64,000 nt of DNA from Nitratiruptor sp. YY08-10 (GTDB taxonomy: Bacteria > Campylobacterota > Campylobacteria > Campylobacterales > Nitratiruptoraceae). Below the pieces are notes generated by a model that saw only the letters and a program-made list of their open reading frames with translations, searched no databases and was not told the DNA's origin. The first letter of the stretch is position 1; the number at the start of each line of letters is the position of its first letter. The position numbers and the translations under genes are program-made. Location: contig NZ_AP023057.1 in assembly GCF_016629565.1 (NCBI RefSeq), positions 1,426,001 to 1,490,000 of the forward strand, in the 5' to 3' direction. Of the stretch, positions 50,279 through 59,798 are shown in pieces.

Positions 50279-50506
50279 TTACTTTCCAGAAAGTTTTTTA
50301 ACCCGTTCACTCATTTTGGCACCTACGCCAAGCCAATAGTTGAGTCTCTCTTCATCGATTTTTACAGTTACAGGATCTGTCAATGGATTGTAATACCCGA
50401 TACTTTCGATCCAGCCACTGTCTCGTCTTTTTCTGCTGTCTGTTACAACGATTCTGTAAAAAGGTCGTTTTTTTCTTCCAAAACGAGCTAGTCTAATAAC
50501 TACCAT
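50279..50506 (-). CDS. rpsP: 30S ribosomal protein S16
   Basis: 75 residues: [18 protein letters not shown] at the start and ESIGYYNPL in the middle are the S16 hallmarks. First gene of rpsP-khpA-rimM-trmD-rplS, with AAAAGGAG before its ATG. Confidence 0.98.
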   Translation of the reverse strand: MVVIRLARFGRKKRPFYRIVVTDSRKRRDSGWIESIGYYNPLTDPVTVKIDEERLNYWLGVGAKMSERVKKLSGK

Positions 50507-50535
50507 CTACTTTTTCTCCTTTTTTTGATTGGTAT

Positions 50536-50564
50536 ATTTTAACCACTTCACACCGTGATGTAAA
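50536..50564 (-). promoter_or_regulatory. sigma-70 promoter of the rpsP operon
   Basis: On the minus strand: TTTACA (50564-50559), 17-base spacer, TAAAAT (50541-50536). Transcription would start near 50529, about 20 bases before the rpsP ATG. The -35 lies inside the hairpin that follows ffh. Confidence 0.6.
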
Positions 50565-50568
50565 GTGG
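50543..50568 (-). terminator. hairpin after ffh, overlapping the rpsP promoter
   Basis: A 26-base imperfect palindrome (CCACTT at one end, AAGTGG at the other, inner ACAT/GTGT pairs including G-U) starts about eight bases after the ffh stop. It could end the ffh transcript, but no T-run follows. The same bases carry the -35 box and spacer of the rpsP promoter. Confidence 0.4.
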
Positions 50569-50576
50569 ATAAAACA

Positions 50577-51935
50577 TCACCGAATTGGCGGCATGCCTCC
50601 GCTACCCATCTGTTTCATCATGTTTTGAATATCTTGCATTCCCTTTTTCCCAGCAAACTTTTTGGCAAATTTCGCTGCGTTGTTGAACTGTTTCAAGATT
50701 TTGTTCACTTCTTGCGGACTTAATCCTGCTCCTTGGGCAATTCGTTTTTTTCTTGAGTTGTTTTTCAAAATGAGATCTGGATCTTTACGCTCTTTTGGGG
50801 TCATGGAGTTGATCATCGCTTTGATCTTTTTGATCTCTTTTGAGTTTTCAAGATCCAAATCTTTAATGGCTTTTGCCATATTCCCCATGCCGGGGATCAT
50901 TGAGATAAGGCTTTTGAGACTTCCCATCTTTTTAATCGATTCTAGCTGCTCAAGGAAATCTTCGAAATTGAACTTCCCTTTTGCGATCTTTTTACTGATC
51001 TTTTTCGCCTGTTTCTCATCGATAACGGCGGCAGTTTTTTCTGCCAAAGATTCGATGTCGCCGGCCCCCATCAATCGATTTGTGATACGTTCAGGAATGA
51101 ACACTTCCAAGTCTGGCATCTTCTCGCCAGTCCCGATAAATCGTAGAGGTACGCCAATTTGATGGGCAAGTGAAAGTGCTACGCCACCTTTTGCATCCCC
51201 ATCATACTTGGTCAAAATAACACCGGTTATACCAATGTCTTCATTGAATTTTGCTGCACTTCGAACGGCATCTTGCCCCGTTAATGAGTCTGCTACATAA
51301 AAGACCTCATCAGGATGAGCCGCTTCTTTAACCTTTTTAAGCTCCTCCATGAGCGCTTCATCGATCGCAAGACGACCGGCAGTGTCGATGATAACGACAT
51401 CATAGAGTTTTTCGCGTGCCAGCTTCAAAGCATCCTGAACAACTTGAACCGGATCTTTCTGGTCATCTTCACCAAAAAAATCCACTTCAATCTGGGATGC
51501 AATCTGTCGAAGCTGCTCCACAGCTGCAAGCCGTTGCAAATCTGCAGCCACCAAAAGAACTTTTTTCCCACGAAGTTTGAGATAGTTTGCAAGCTTTCCG
51601 GAAGTCGTGGTCTTCCCACTTCCTTGAAGCCCTGTCATCAAAACAACAGTTGGCGGTTTTGATGCATAGACAAACCCCTGTTTTCCACCAGGTGCTGTGA
51701 GAATTTCAGTTAGATTTTTTTGAAGCGCTTGCAAAAAGGTATCTCGCCCAATCCCAGCCGCTTTTGTATCGAGTTCGACTTTTTGCAACAACTCTTTGAC
51801 GACTTTATGGTGCACATCGGATTTCAGTAAGCTCTTTTTCAGCTCAGTAAGCGCTTTTTTCAGTGCTTTCTCATCATCTTTAAAACGTATCTTTTTGATG
51901 GCACTGGTAAACGAGTTTGAAAGCGTTTCAAACAA
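50577..51935 (-). CDS. ffh: signal recognition particle protein Ffh
   Basis: GTPase that targets nascent membrane proteins. 452 residues: N domain, G domain with GLQGSGKTTTSGKLA near residue 107, DTAGRL and TKYDGDAKGG, and a methionine-rich M domain at the end (MQDIQNMMKQMGSGGMPP). The start is a TTG at 51935 behind AAGGGG. The 74-base gap upstream (51936-52009) is AT-rich with no clear feature. Confidence 0.97.
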   Translation of the reverse strand: MFETLSNSFTSAIKKIRFKDDEKALKKALTELKKSLLKSDVHHKVVKELLQKVELDTKAAGIGRDTFLQALQKNLTEILTAPGGKQGFVYASKPPTVVLMTGLQGSGKTTTSGKLANYLKLRGKKVLLVAADLQRLAAVEQLRQIASQIEVDFFGEDDQKDPVQVVQDALKLAREKLYDVVIIDTAGRLAIDEALMEELKKVKEAAHPDEVFYVADSLTGQDAVRSAAKFNEDIGITGVILTKYDGDAKGGVALSLAHQIGVPLRFIGTGEKMPDLEVFIPERITNRLMGAGDIESLAEKTAAVIDEKQAKKISKKIAKGKFNFEDFLEQLESIKKMGSLKSLISMIPGMGNMAKAIKDLDLENSKEIKKIKAMINSMTPKERKDPDLILKNNSRKKRIAQGAGLSPQEVNKILKQFNNAAKFAKKFAGKKGMQDIQNMMKQMGSGGMPPIR

Positions 51936-52009
51936 ATCTAACCCCTTTGTCTATTTGAGTGTGCAATTTTACTTAAAAATAGATTAATTTTAGCTAAATT
52001 TAATAAAAG

Positions 52010-52738
52010 TTATTGGATATCAAAATCTTTCGGTTCAGGCGCTTCAAACTCATAATCAAGAAGCTTTATCCGCTTTGCATGAAGCATCATTCTTTTCCAT
52101 GGTTTTCCACCATAGAGGGTGTCTCCCAAAATAGGATGATCAGTCCTTGCTAAATGCACGCGAATCTGATGCGTTCTTCCAGTTTCAATAACCGCTTTGA
52201 CTTTGCTTTTTTTGCCATGAATTTCCAATGGTTCTATATATGTTTTTGCAGGTTTTCCTTTGGAGGCAGAGAGTCTTGATTTTGCCTTGCCATTTTTTTT
52301 AATGGTTAGTATCGGATAGTCAATCTCATACGGTTCTGCGACAATACCTTCTACCCATGCAACATACTCTTTATAGACTCTGTTTTTGCGAAACTCTTCG
52401 ATCGCTTTTTTTCGAAAAGCTTCATCTTTTACTAGCAAAAGCACTCCACTAGTCTCTTTATCAAGGCGATGCAACAACTCATATCCGCTATCCTCTTTGA
52501 TCTCTTCGCTTGTGATGTGGGCAGGCTTGTTGATAGCCAAAATTTTCTCATCTTCAAACAAAATTTCCGGTTTTTCTATTCTTTTAACACGAAACTTTGT
52601 ATCGGTATCGATAAGGCCTCTTGCGATAACAACCTTTTTATCTCCCACATATACAAGGCCTCGATCGATAAGCTCTTTTGCTTTTTTATTCGAAATACCA
52701 AGCTGCTCGGCCAAGACCTTATAGGCTTTCTCTTTCAT
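52010..52738 (-). CDS. RluA-family RNA pseudouridine synthase
   Basis: 242 residues: an N-terminal S4-like domain (LGISNKKAKELIDRGLVYV), then the RluA catalytic core with HRLDKETSG and the later TGRTHQIRVH. Target site in rRNA or tRNA unknown. It lies between waaA and ffh as its homologue does in H. pylori and C. jejuni, from memory. AAAGGA precedes the ATG. Confidence 0.92.
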   Translation of the reverse strand: MKEKAYKVLAEQLGISNKKAKELIDRGLVYVGDKKVVIARGLIDTDTKFRVKRIEKPEILFEDEKILAINKPAHITSEEIKEDSGYELLHRLDKETSGVLLLVKDEAFRKKAIEEFRKNRVYKEYVAWVEGIVAEPYEIDYPILTIKKNGKAKSRLSASKGKPAKTYIEPLEIHGKKSKVKAVIETGRTHQIRVHLARTDHPILGDTLYGGKPWKRMMLHAKRIKLLDYEFEAPEPKDFDIQ

Positions 52739-52902
52739 CCATTTCCTTTATACTAAATAGTACTGATTCATTAGAGCGAAACTGTAATAAATTTTAACGA
52801 ATCAAGAGTGTTAAAAAACTGCACTCAACCCAAAAGGGTGATTTGGCATTTGTAATTTTACACTCTTGTGAAGTGTCAAAAATTTGTTCTTCTGTTGAGA
52901 AC
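52739..52902. other. 164-base intergenic region with short hairpins
   Basis: No gene seen. On the minus strand, just after the DUF167 stop, GTTCT...AGAAC (52901-52885) followed by AAATTTTTG looks like a weak terminator of the upstream operon. Further on are ACACT...AGTGT (52878-52862) and GAGTG...CACTC hairpins. TATAAA lies just before the pseudouridine-synthase ribosome site, and TAAAAT farther up is another possible -10. A small RNA is possible but not shown. Confidence 0.4.
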
Positions 52903-53190
52903 TCATTGAGTCAGTTCTTTTATAAAATCGTCTATTTTTTTATTATATGGCATTACAATATGCTTTCGCTTACTCGTTTCACCACTTGCAAAAACGATAT
53001 CGCTCTTTGCTACTTTAAATGTTTTACTTAAAAACTTCACAAGCTCTTTGTTTGCAGCCCCCTCTACTGCCGGTGCTTTTATGGCAATTTTGAGGGAATC
53101 TCCCAAAATTCCTGCAATTTTGTTTTTTGAAGCATTTGGCTGCGCTTTAATAAACAGATGAACCTGATCATCTTCTATCTTATACCACAC
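52903..53190 (-). CDS. DUF167 (YggU) family protein
   Basis: 95 residues from a GTG at 53190, which follows AAAGGA at good spacing; a TTG at 53208 is the alternative. The DUF167 core is clear: LFIKAQPNASKNKIAGI, LKIAIKAPAVEGAANKELV and FLSKTFKV. Function of the family is unknown. Overlaps the end of waaA by 11 bases. Confidence 0.88.
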   Translation of the reverse strand: MWYKIEDDQVHLFIKAQPNASKNKIAGILGDSLKIAIKAPAVEGAANKELVKFLSKTFKVAKSDIVFASGETSKRKHIVMPYNKKIDDFIKELTQ

Positions 53191-54325
53191 TTTTGATCCT
53201 TTCCACAAGAGGCTTCAGATCTATTTTTGCATTGACCGCTGTAGGCTCCCAGTTCTGCTTTAAAGCATCTCCCAGATCGTTTGGCTCAACAATTTTTATA
53301 CCGTCAACATAACTGTAACTTTGGATATGGTTGTGGAAATAGGGACCGCTAATGATAGGTTTATGAAAAAAGGCAGGCTCCAGTGGATTGTGCCCTCCAA
53401 TGCCTTGAACGAAACTGCCTCCAAGGATAACTAAATCACTCACTGCATAGATATTGACAAGTTCTCCCAGAGTATCTACTAGTACTATATCCCCCGTCAA
53501 TGTTGGATTTTCACTGAATCTGTGATATGCAAGTCCCTCTCTTTTTGCGATATGTTCAAGCAGCTCATCCACCTCTTCAAAACGCTCCGGATGTCTAGGA
53601 ACAACTACCAATGTCGTTTTGTCTTTAAGATGCATCACCCACTCAGTTGCAATAATCTCCTCTTCCGGATCGTGTGTACTTGCTGCAACAACAACTGGCT
53701 TTTGCTTGGTAAAGTTTTTCGTCACTTTCGGTTTTTGCAACAGTTTGATATTTCCAAGTATCTCAATATGTTTTGCTCCAAGTTGACGTAATCTTTGAGC
53801 ATCTTCATCACTTTGCGCATACACATAGTCAATATTTTCAAAAATCTTTTTATAAAACCAGGCAAATCGCTTGTATTTGGGAAAACTTCGCTCACTGATT
53901 CTGGCGTTGATCAAGAATGTTACTGCATCTCTTTTCTTACTGAGATAAAAAAGCAGATACCAAAGCTCTGCCTCCATCACTACAAGTGCCGGCATCGATT
54001 TGAGCCAAAACCAAAGTAGCGGTTCAAAAGGGAGATATCTGACATCTGCATTTGTATAACTCTTTGCTGCTTCAAATCCTGTTTGCGTAATGACGCTGAT
54101 ATTTGCTTTGTCAAACTCTCGTACCAAAGGCTCCAATGCTTTTGTCTCACCATAGCTACATGAATGAAAATGGACTGCTTTTTTGGAAAAAGGGGGATTA
54201 CTTCTTAAAAAAAAGCGAGCTGGAATGGAGCGGTGGTATTTATCTTTGAACTGTAAAAAAAGTAAAAATGGCAATGCAAGAAGATAAAGGATGATAGTAA
54301 TGAACGTATAGATATAAGCAAACAT
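53180..54325 (-). CDS. waaA: 3-deoxy-D-manno-octulosonic acid (Kdo) transferase
   Basis: Adds Kdo to lipid A on the inner membrane. About 381 residues. One N-terminal anchor span, then IPARFFL, HFHSCSYGETKAL and the GT-B C-terminal motif GGSFVQGIGGHNPLEP. I prefer the ATG at 54325 because the protein then begins directly with the anchor (MFAYIYTF); a TTG at 54343 is possible. Ribosome sites are poor for both. Confidence 0.92.
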   Translation of the reverse strand: MFAYIYTFITIILYLLALPFLLFLQFKDKYHRSIPARFFLRSNPPFSKKAVHFHSCSYGETKALEPLVREFDKANISVITQTGFEAAKSYTNADVRYLPFEPLLWFWLKSMPALVVMEAELWYLLFYLSKKRDAVTFLINARISERSFPKYKRFAWFYKKIFENIDYVYAQSDEDAQRLRQLGAKHIEILGNIKLLQKPKVTKNFTKQKPVVVAASTHDPEEEIIATEWVMHLKDKTTLVVVPRHPERFEEVDELLEHIAKREGLAYHRFSENPTLTGDIVLVDTLGELVNIYAVSDLVILGGSFVQGIGGHNPLEPAFFHKPIISGPYFHNHIQSYSYVDGIKIVEPNDLGDALKQNWEPTAVNAKIDLKPLVERIKSVV

Positions 54326-54352
54326 TGCACAAAAAAGAGCCAAAGGCCCTTT

Positions 54353-55066
54353 TTACTCTTCTTCCTCTTCTAAATACAAAATTCTTCCACAATGTGGACA
54401 GCTGGTAATCTCTTCACCTTTGATAACACTGGCATAAGTTTTGTCGTTTATTTTCATAAAGCAGCCCATACATGCCTGTTTGCGTACCGGAACCACTGCC
54501 GTATTACCAGCCCATCGTCTGATTTTTTCATAAAAAACAAGAATCTGCTGAGGGATTTTGGAAACGAGTTCACTTTTTTGTTCAAAAAGAGCCTGCTGCT
54601 CTTTTTCCAGTTCTACAAGCTCTGCATCCACTTCTTCTTTTACTTTTACAAGGCGCTCTTCAACCTCTTTAAGCTGCTCTTGTAAAGAGGCTTTTTCTTC
54701 CTCTTTTGTTTCACAAACATTCTCAAGTCTTGCGATCTCTTCATTGGCAAAGTTGATCTGCTCTTTTGCAATATCCTCTTCCAGCTGGATCGCTTTAAGC
54801 TCTTTTTCTGTTTTTACCTGAGTACTCTTTTTCTCTAATTCTTCCAGTTTTTCACTCAGTTCTTTTAGATGCAACTCATTTTTTCTCTTTTTGAGCTCAC
54901 ACTCTTTGATCTCTTCATCTATTGATGCGATTGCGGTTTCAATCTGATTTTTCTCATCTTCGACTTGTTTAAGTCTATCTTTGACCGCTTCTATTTTTGG
55001 TCCGAAATCATCGATCGCTTTATCGATCTTCGAAAGCTGCACAAGCTGCTTTATGTATTGTTCCAT
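54353..55066 (-). CDS. coiled-coil zinc-ribbon protein (HP0958/FlgZ type)
   Basis: 237 residues: a long antiparallel coiled coil (about 1-170) followed by a C4 zinc ribbon with CMGCF and CPHCG. In H. pylori HP0958 is needed for RpoN stability and flagellar gene expression and binds flaA mRNA. Gene order (Nif3, this gene, waaA) is the same there. The specific role in this organism is inferred. Confidence 0.87.
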   Translation of the reverse strand: MEQYIKQLVQLSKIDKAIDDFGPKIEAVKDRLKQVEDEKNQIETAIASIDEEIKECELKKRKNELHLKELSEKLEELEKKSTQVKTEKELKAIQLEEDIAKEQINFANEEIARLENVCETKEEEKASLQEQLKEVEERLVKVKEEVDAELVELEKEQQALFEQKSELVSKIPQQILVFYEKIRRWAGNTAVVPVRKQACMGCFMKINDKTYASVIKGEEITSCPHCGRILYLEEEEE

Positions 55067-55067
55067 T

Positions 55068-55784
55068 CTACGCCTTTAGCGGATTTTTTATTGACGCAAT
55101 TATAGCTTTAATTTGTGCTTTTTTCAATTCGTCCTGCAGACACTGAGCAAAATAGTGTTCGCTTTCAAAGTGACCTATATCGATCATACTGATTCCCAAA
55201 ATATTCGCCTTCATGGCATCGTGATACTTGATATCACCGGTTAAAAACAGATCTGCATCCACCATATCCAAAAGTCCTCCACCACTTCCGGTGGTTAAAG
55301 CTATTTTTTTTATATTTTCTTTTGCCTGCACATATCTTGGGCATGTAAGCCCAAAACGCTCTTTCACCCATGCAAAAATTGCTTCAAAACTTTCTTCTCT
55401 TTCAAAATAGCAGATAAACTCTTCACATTGTGGCTCTACCTGCAAAACATGCTGTGCTACATATCTGTTGAGATGGGTTTTATCAAAATTGGTATGCATC
55501 GATATCAAAGCGATATCTTTTTTGATGAGCCTTACAAGCAATTTTGCAGGATAGGCGTTATACTCGATAGATGTAAGCTTGCCAAAAATCAGCGGATGAT
55601 GAGTAATGAGCAGACTCTTTGGAGGAAGACTATCAATAAGCTCTTCATCCAAATCGATACAAAGATAGATATGTTCTATTTTTTGATCAAAATCTCCCAC
55701 CTGCAAACCGGAATTATCCCACTTCTCCTGAAGCTCAAAAGGAGAAATTCTATCAAGGATGGTATAGATCTCTTTAAGCTTCAC
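55068..55784 (-). CDS. Nif3-like dinuclear metal-binding protein
   Basis: 238 residues from the GTG at 55784, behind GGAGAG within the end of glyQ. Metal-binding signatures: [20 protein letters not shown] and the late IGHFESE. The family forms hexameric rings and has been linked to GTP cyclohydrolase type activity in some members. Role here unknown. Confidence 0.9.
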   Translation of the reverse strand: MKLKEIYTILDRISPFELQEKWDNSGLQVGDFDQKIEHIYLCIDLDEELIDSLPPKSLLITHHPLIFGKLTSIEYNAYPAKLLVRLIKKDIALISMHTNFDKTHLNRYVAQHVLQVEPQCEEFICYFEREESFEAIFAWVKERFGLTCPRYVQAKENIKKIALTTGSGGGLLDMVDADLFLTGDIKYHDAMKANILGISMIDIGHFESEHYFAQCLQDELKKAQIKAIIASIKNPLKA

Positions 55785-56646
55785 TGAGCTCTCCAAGACT
55801 CTCTTTGTACACCTCAGCACACCCTTTTGCTAATTCTCTTACTTTCAAGATAAAATTTTGACGCTCAGTCACACTGATCGCTTTTCTCGCATCCAGTGTA
55901 TTGAAAATATGGCTTGCCAACAAACAGTAGTCATAGGCTGGAAGAGGCAGTTTTTCTGCAAGGCATCTTTTGCACTCTTTGCTTGCATCCTCAAACCAGT
56001 TAAAAAGCATCTTTGTATCAGCTACTTCAAAGTTATAGCGACTATACTCAAACTCGCCTCTTTTATGGACATCTGCATAGGTAACAATATGGTCACCGTT
56101 TTTGCTCCAGACAATATCAAAAACGCTCTCCACCTCTTGCAGATACATCGCAAGACGCTCTGTTCCGTATGTGATCTCTACTGCAACCGGATCACACTCA
56201 AATCCACCAACTTGCTGAAAATAGGTAAACTGTGTCACTTCCATGCCATCGAGCCACACTTCCCAACCAAGTCCCCAAGCTCCCAAAGTCGGACTCTCCC
56301 AATTGTCTTCCACAAATCGGATATCATGCTTTCGCCAATCCAAACCCAAAGCTTCAAGACTTTGTAAATAGAGATTTTGGATATTGTCTGGACTTGGCTT
56401 TATAAGAACTTGAAACTGATAATACGCCCCTAGTCTGTTTGGATTTTCTCCGTATCTTCCGTCTGTGGGACGTCTTGAAGGCGCTACATACGCGGTGGCC
56501 CATGGCTTGGAATCGAGTGATTTTAAAAAAGTGGCTGGATGAAATGTCCCCGCACCGCTTGGAAAGTCGTATGGTTGAACGATTGTACAACCCTGTTTTG
56601 CCCAGAAATCTTGCAATTTTAAAAGTAGTTCACTAAAAGTTATCAT
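55774..56646 (-). CDS. glyQ: glycyl-tRNA synthetase alpha subunit
   Basis: 290 residues of the class II alpha subunit. Segments [39 protein letters not shown] and TYFQQVGG are distinctive. The beta subunit glyS is not adjacent, as expected for Campylobacterota where it is distant. The ATG forms an ATGA overlap with the glutaredoxin gene. Confidence 0.97.
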   Translation of the reverse strand: MITFSELLLKLQDFWAKQGCTIVQPYDFPSGAGTFHPATFLKSLDSKPWATAYVAPSRRPTDGRYGENPNRLGAYYQFQVLIKPSPDNIQNLYLQSLEALGLDWRKHDIRFVEDNWESPTLGAWGLGWEVWLDGMEVTQFTYFQQVGGFECDPVAVEITYGTERLAMYLQEVESVFDIVWSKNGDHIVTYADVHKRGEFEYSRYNFEVADTKMLFNWFEDASKECKRCLAEKLPLPAYDYCLLASHIFNTLDARKAISVTERQNFILKVRELAKGCAEVYKESLGELSEA

Positions 56647-56894
56647 GAAAACCCCAATTCTTTTTCTATCTTTGCTTGATCAAATCCGCAAATCCATCGA
56701 CTGCCAACCAACACTACCGGCACACCTCTACATCCATGTCGCTGACAATCTTGTGCCGCTTTTTGATCTTTACTAATATCGATCTCTTTAAAACGAATCT
56801 GATGTTTTTTAAAAAATTGTTTCGCTCTTGTACACCAGACACATCCTGGGCTTGTAAAAAGTACTACCCGTTTTTGCGTCTTTTTCTCACTCAT
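56643..56894 (-). CDS. glutaredoxin-family protein
   Basis: 83 residues from the ATG at 56894, which has a very strong AAAGGAGGAGG site. The thioredoxin fold has CVWC as active-site pair and GVPVVLVG as the cis-proline loop. An upstream in-frame start would lie inside the DUF89 gene. Reduces disulfides or glutathione adducts; partner unknown. Confidence 0.88.
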   Translation of the reverse strand: MSEKKTQKRVVLFTSPGCVWCTRAKQFFKKHQIRFKEIDISKDQKAAQDCQRHGCRGVPVVLVGSRWICGFDQAKIEKELGFS

Positions 56895-56904
56895 TCCTCC
56901 TCCT

Positions 56905-57771
56905 TTAAATAGCATTTCCTTGAATGCAAACAAGATCTCCCACACTTTTTCCAACTCTGTTTGCTACCACATCACATTTGATCTTAAACAGGAAAAAGAG
57001 TCTTAGATCTTGTACATTATCTAAACACTCAAAATTTCCCATCCCTTTCGATAGGATCAAATCCACATTTTTAAATATCTCTTTTGCTTCATCACTGGCT
57101 CGTTCCATGCAAAAACCAGGTGTATCGACACCGCTATCTACTACTTCACAAACCGTATCCAATCCAGCTTTCAATGCTTCATCGATTGTTACATCGTTGA
57201 TTATGGGTCTGCCTCGAACAAAATAGTAAATTTTTAGATTCCCAAAATGCTCTTTAAAAATTTCAATCATAATTTTATCAAAAAGATGCTCTCCTGCATT
57301 GTCTCCCAATACAACAAGAGATGATGCTTTTTTCAGTTTTTGTAAAAAAATTCTTTTATGATCAATGGCAAAAGGGATATGAAATCTCTTTTTGATCTCT
57401 TCTTCCAAATCAAAAGCATATTGCGTGGCAAAATCGATCACATTCCCTACAACACTGGCTCGTAAAGCTGCATCCAGCGGATCACTGCTATTTCGAATTT
57501 GCTCTTTTGCAAAAGTCAGGAGTGCCTTGGCTTTTTGAGTAGATTCTATTTTTACCTCTTTGTAAAGATCCTCTTTATGTAGAAGCTGAGAAATCTTCGG
57601 ATAAAGAATCGCTGCAGCCTCAGGTGGGGTCAAAGAAAAATCAAAGTTTGCAATCTCCAAAGCTGAGCGATCTAAAACCTCTTTTGCACATCCCTCATCA
57701 CACTTCAAAACTTTTGTAACCCGAAGGGCCTGATTGAAAAGACATACCAGACAATCAGGCCTGAGTCGCAT
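56905..57771 (-). CDS. DUF89-family protein (putative metal-dependent damage-control phosphatase)
   Basis: 288 residues. Near the N-terminus CLVC is typical of the archaeal-type branch. Core motifs include the metal/phosphate GDNAGE, the [10 protein letters not shown] segment, and [11 protein letters not shown]89 proteins of other organisms dephosphorylate damaged sugar or pantetheine phosphates with Mn or Co. Starts inside purE (17-base overlap). Confidence 0.86.
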   Translation of the reverse strand: MRLRPDCLVCLFNQALRVTKVLKCDEGCAKEVLDRSALEIANFDFSLTPPEAAAILYPKISQLLHKEDLYKEVKIESTQKAKALLTFAKEQIRNSSDPLDAALRASVVGNVIDFATQYAFDLEEEIKKRFHIPFAIDHKRIFLQKLKKASSLVVLGDNAGEHLFDKIMIEIFKEHFGNLKIYYFVRGRPIINDVTIDEALKAGLDTVCEVVDSGVDTPGFCMERASDEAKEIFKNVDLILSKGMGNFECLDNVQDLRLFFLFKIKCDVVANRVGKSVGDLVCIQGNAI

Positions 57772-58264
57772 CGATGATCACTTCCACTTCGCTTGAATCT
57801 GCTTCCACTTTTTTCGCTTTACTGAGTCGATCCTCTTCCAGTTTCGCCCGAAGCTCCTCATCATCAATCGCCAAGATCTGCATCGCTAGATATGCTGCAT
57901 TCACAGCACCGGCTTTGCCCACCGCAACTGTGGCTACTGGCATTCCTGCTGGCATCTGCACAGTAGAAAGCAATGCATCCATTCCATCCATAAAACCACC
58001 TTTCATTGGCACGCCGATGACTGGCTTGACTGTAAGTGAAGCTACAACACCTGCCAAATGCGCTGCCATTCCTGCTGCACAAATAAATACTTTTGCTCCC
58101 TTTTTTTCTGCTTCTGTTACATAGGTTTTCGTTCTGTGAGGACTTCTGTGGGCACTGGAGATGATCAGTTCATACTGTACGCCAAATTTATCCAGTACGT
58201 TCGCACACTCTTTCATTACCTCATAATCGCTTTTGCTTCCCATAATGATAGAAATAAATCGCAT
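57755..58264 (-). CDS. purE: N5-carboxyaminoimidazole ribonucleotide mutase
   Basis: Purine biosynthesis, class I PurE. 169 residues with [21 protein letters not shown] and the alanine-rich GMAAHLAGV loop. purK is not adjacent. AAGGAG precedes the ATG. Confidence 0.96.
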   Translation of the reverse strand: MRFISIIMGSKSDYEVMKECANVLDKFGVQYELIISSAHRSPHRTKTYVTEAEKKGAKVFICAAGMAAHLAGVVASLTVKPVIGVPMKGGFMDGMDALLSTVQMPAGMPVATVAVGKAGAVNAAYLAMQILAIDDEELRAKLEEDRLSKAKKVEADSSEVEVIIDATQA

Positions 58265-58273
58265 TTTTACTCC

Positions 58274-58537
58274 TTATTTGATTGCCGCTTTTTTGTACAC
58301 ATCGAGCTTTTCATTTGGTATATAGACACGATATTTTCGCATAACAAATCCTAAAAAATAGATAGAAGCATAAATTGTTATGCTAAATGAAAGAAGATTG
58401 GTACCAATAATTACACTTTTTTGCGAAAGTGCAAGCAACCCTCCAAAAAGCCCCATCAAAAAATCGATCAAAATGTTTGCAAGCATCACTGCAACAAGAA
58501 CGCGCCACTGCCATGACCACCATATCTTAAGAATCAA
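58274..58537 (-). CDS. small two-span membrane protein, function unknown
   Basis: 87 residues, not recognised. Two hydrophobic segments (about 10-37 and 45-65) with a tryptophan-rich N-terminus (IWWSWQWR) and a basic C-terminus. Start is a TTG at 58537 behind AAGGA, overlapping the U32 peptidase end by 11 bases. The placement between the peptidase and purE suggests co-transcription only. Confidence 0.65.
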   Translation of the reverse strand: MILKIWWSWQWRVLVAVMLANILIDFLMGLFGGLLALSQKSVIIGTNLLSFSITIYASIYFLGFVMRKYRVYIPNEKLDVYKKAAIK

Positions 58538-59798
58538 TTTTTTTCCTTAAAAAAGTGTATGCCGGAAGCGGACAAGGTAGTTTCACAGGATTGACATTGC
58601 CACTATGGATACACTCATACTCTTTATTGGCTTCAATTTTTTCTAGTTTCAACCACCATCTCCCATCCTTTTCAAAAACAGAGCCGATTTCATTGGAACA
58701 TGGCTCCAGCTTTGCCCCTTCAGGCGCAACGATTTCCAGTATATCGCCTTTACAAATCTTATCTTTTGTCAAAAAATGAAGACCATCTTCCATCACTTCT
58801 GCTTTGACCTGGTGGGTTCCTTCACTGATAGAAGAATCAAGTTTTTGGGTTCCACCCTTTTCATAAGGCCTGCTCACAAGGTAGCCATCAGTAAAACCTC
58901 GATGTTTGGTGGTATGAAGTTCCGCTTGATACTTCTCGGGCTCAAATACACCTTTATAGTAATCATCGATTGCCATACGGTACGCTTTTGTGGTAATGGC
59001 TGCGTAGTAGTCGCTTTTGGTTCTTCCTTCAATCTTGAGGCTGTCGATTACACCGCTATCTAGTATCTCTTTAATATGACTTGCAAGATTGAGATCTTTT
59101 GCATTCATAATATAAGTACCTTCACCCTCAACCTCTTCCAGTTTAAATAGAGTCCCCGTTTCTGGATTTTGGGCATAGAGGGTATATTCAAATCGACAAT
59201 CATTTGCACAACTTCCCCTGTTTGGCACACGTCCACTTTGCACGGAACTTATAAGGCATCTACCGCTATAGGCAAAGCACATACTACCATGTACAAAGAT
59301 TTCAAGTTCAAGTTCAGGTACGCGTTTTTTGATTTCCACCAAGTCTTTGAGGCTAATTTCACGCGCTGCTATGATACGACTCACGCCCAATTCATAATAA
59401 ACCTCGGCATCGAGATAGTTCATAACATTCGCCTGCGTTGAAAGATGAAGGGGGATATGTGGCGCTATCTCTTTACACAGTTTGATCACTCCTGGGGTAC
59501 TGACGATAAAAGCGTCTGGACTAAGCCTAGCCATTGCTTCGATATGTTTGGCAAAAAGTTTGATTTGGGAGTTAAATGGAAAACCATTGATTGTTGCATA
59601 CACTTTTTTGCCAAGACTGTGGGCATACTCAATGCCCTCAGCAAAACTATCCATATCAAACTCTTTGCCGCTTCGAATTCTTAGACTATAGTGGCTTACC
59701 CCTCCATATACCGCATCAGCTCCATAGGCAAAAGCGATTTTTAGTTTTTTAAGATTTCCCGCTGGGCTTAAAAGCTCTACTTTTTTACTCTTCTTCAT
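58527..59798 (-). CDS. peptidase U32-family protein (YegQ/TrhP-like)
   Basis: 423 residues. The U32 signature VHGSMCFAYSGRCLIS is present, followed by GSCANDC, giving the four cysteines that bind an Fe-S cluster in the hydroxylation branch. YegQ/TrhP makes 5-hydroxyuridine in tRNA; others in the family act on 23S rRNA or in ubiquinone synthesis. Closest by length to YegQ. Begins with a 14-base overlap of the ankyrin gene. Confidence 0.87.
   Translation of the reverse strand: MKKSKKVELLSPAGNLKKLKIAFAYGADAVYGGVSHYSLRIRSGKEFDMDSFAEGIEYAHSLGKKVYATINGFPFNSQIKLFAKHIEAMARLSPDAFIVSTPGVIKLCKEIAPHIPLHLSTQANVMNYLDAEVYYELGVSRIIAAREISLKDLVEIKKRVPELELEIFVHGSMCFAYSGRCLISSVQSGRVPNRGSCANDCRFEYTLYAQNPETGTLFKLEEVEGEGTYIMNAKDLNLASHIKEILDSGVIDSLKIEGRTKSDYYAAITTKAYRMAIDDYYKGVFEPEKYQAELHTTKHRGFTDGYLVSRPYEKGGTQKLDSSISEGTHQVKAEVMEDGLHFLTKDKICKGDILEIVAPEGAKLEPCSNEIGSVFEKDGRWWLKLEKIEANKEYECIHSGNVNPVKLPCPLPAYTFLRKKIDS

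Noticed and set aside
52739-52902. Possible small RNA gene
   Set aside because: Only short weak hairpins and ambiguous -10 boxes; no recognisable RNA family, so recorded as an intergenic region only.
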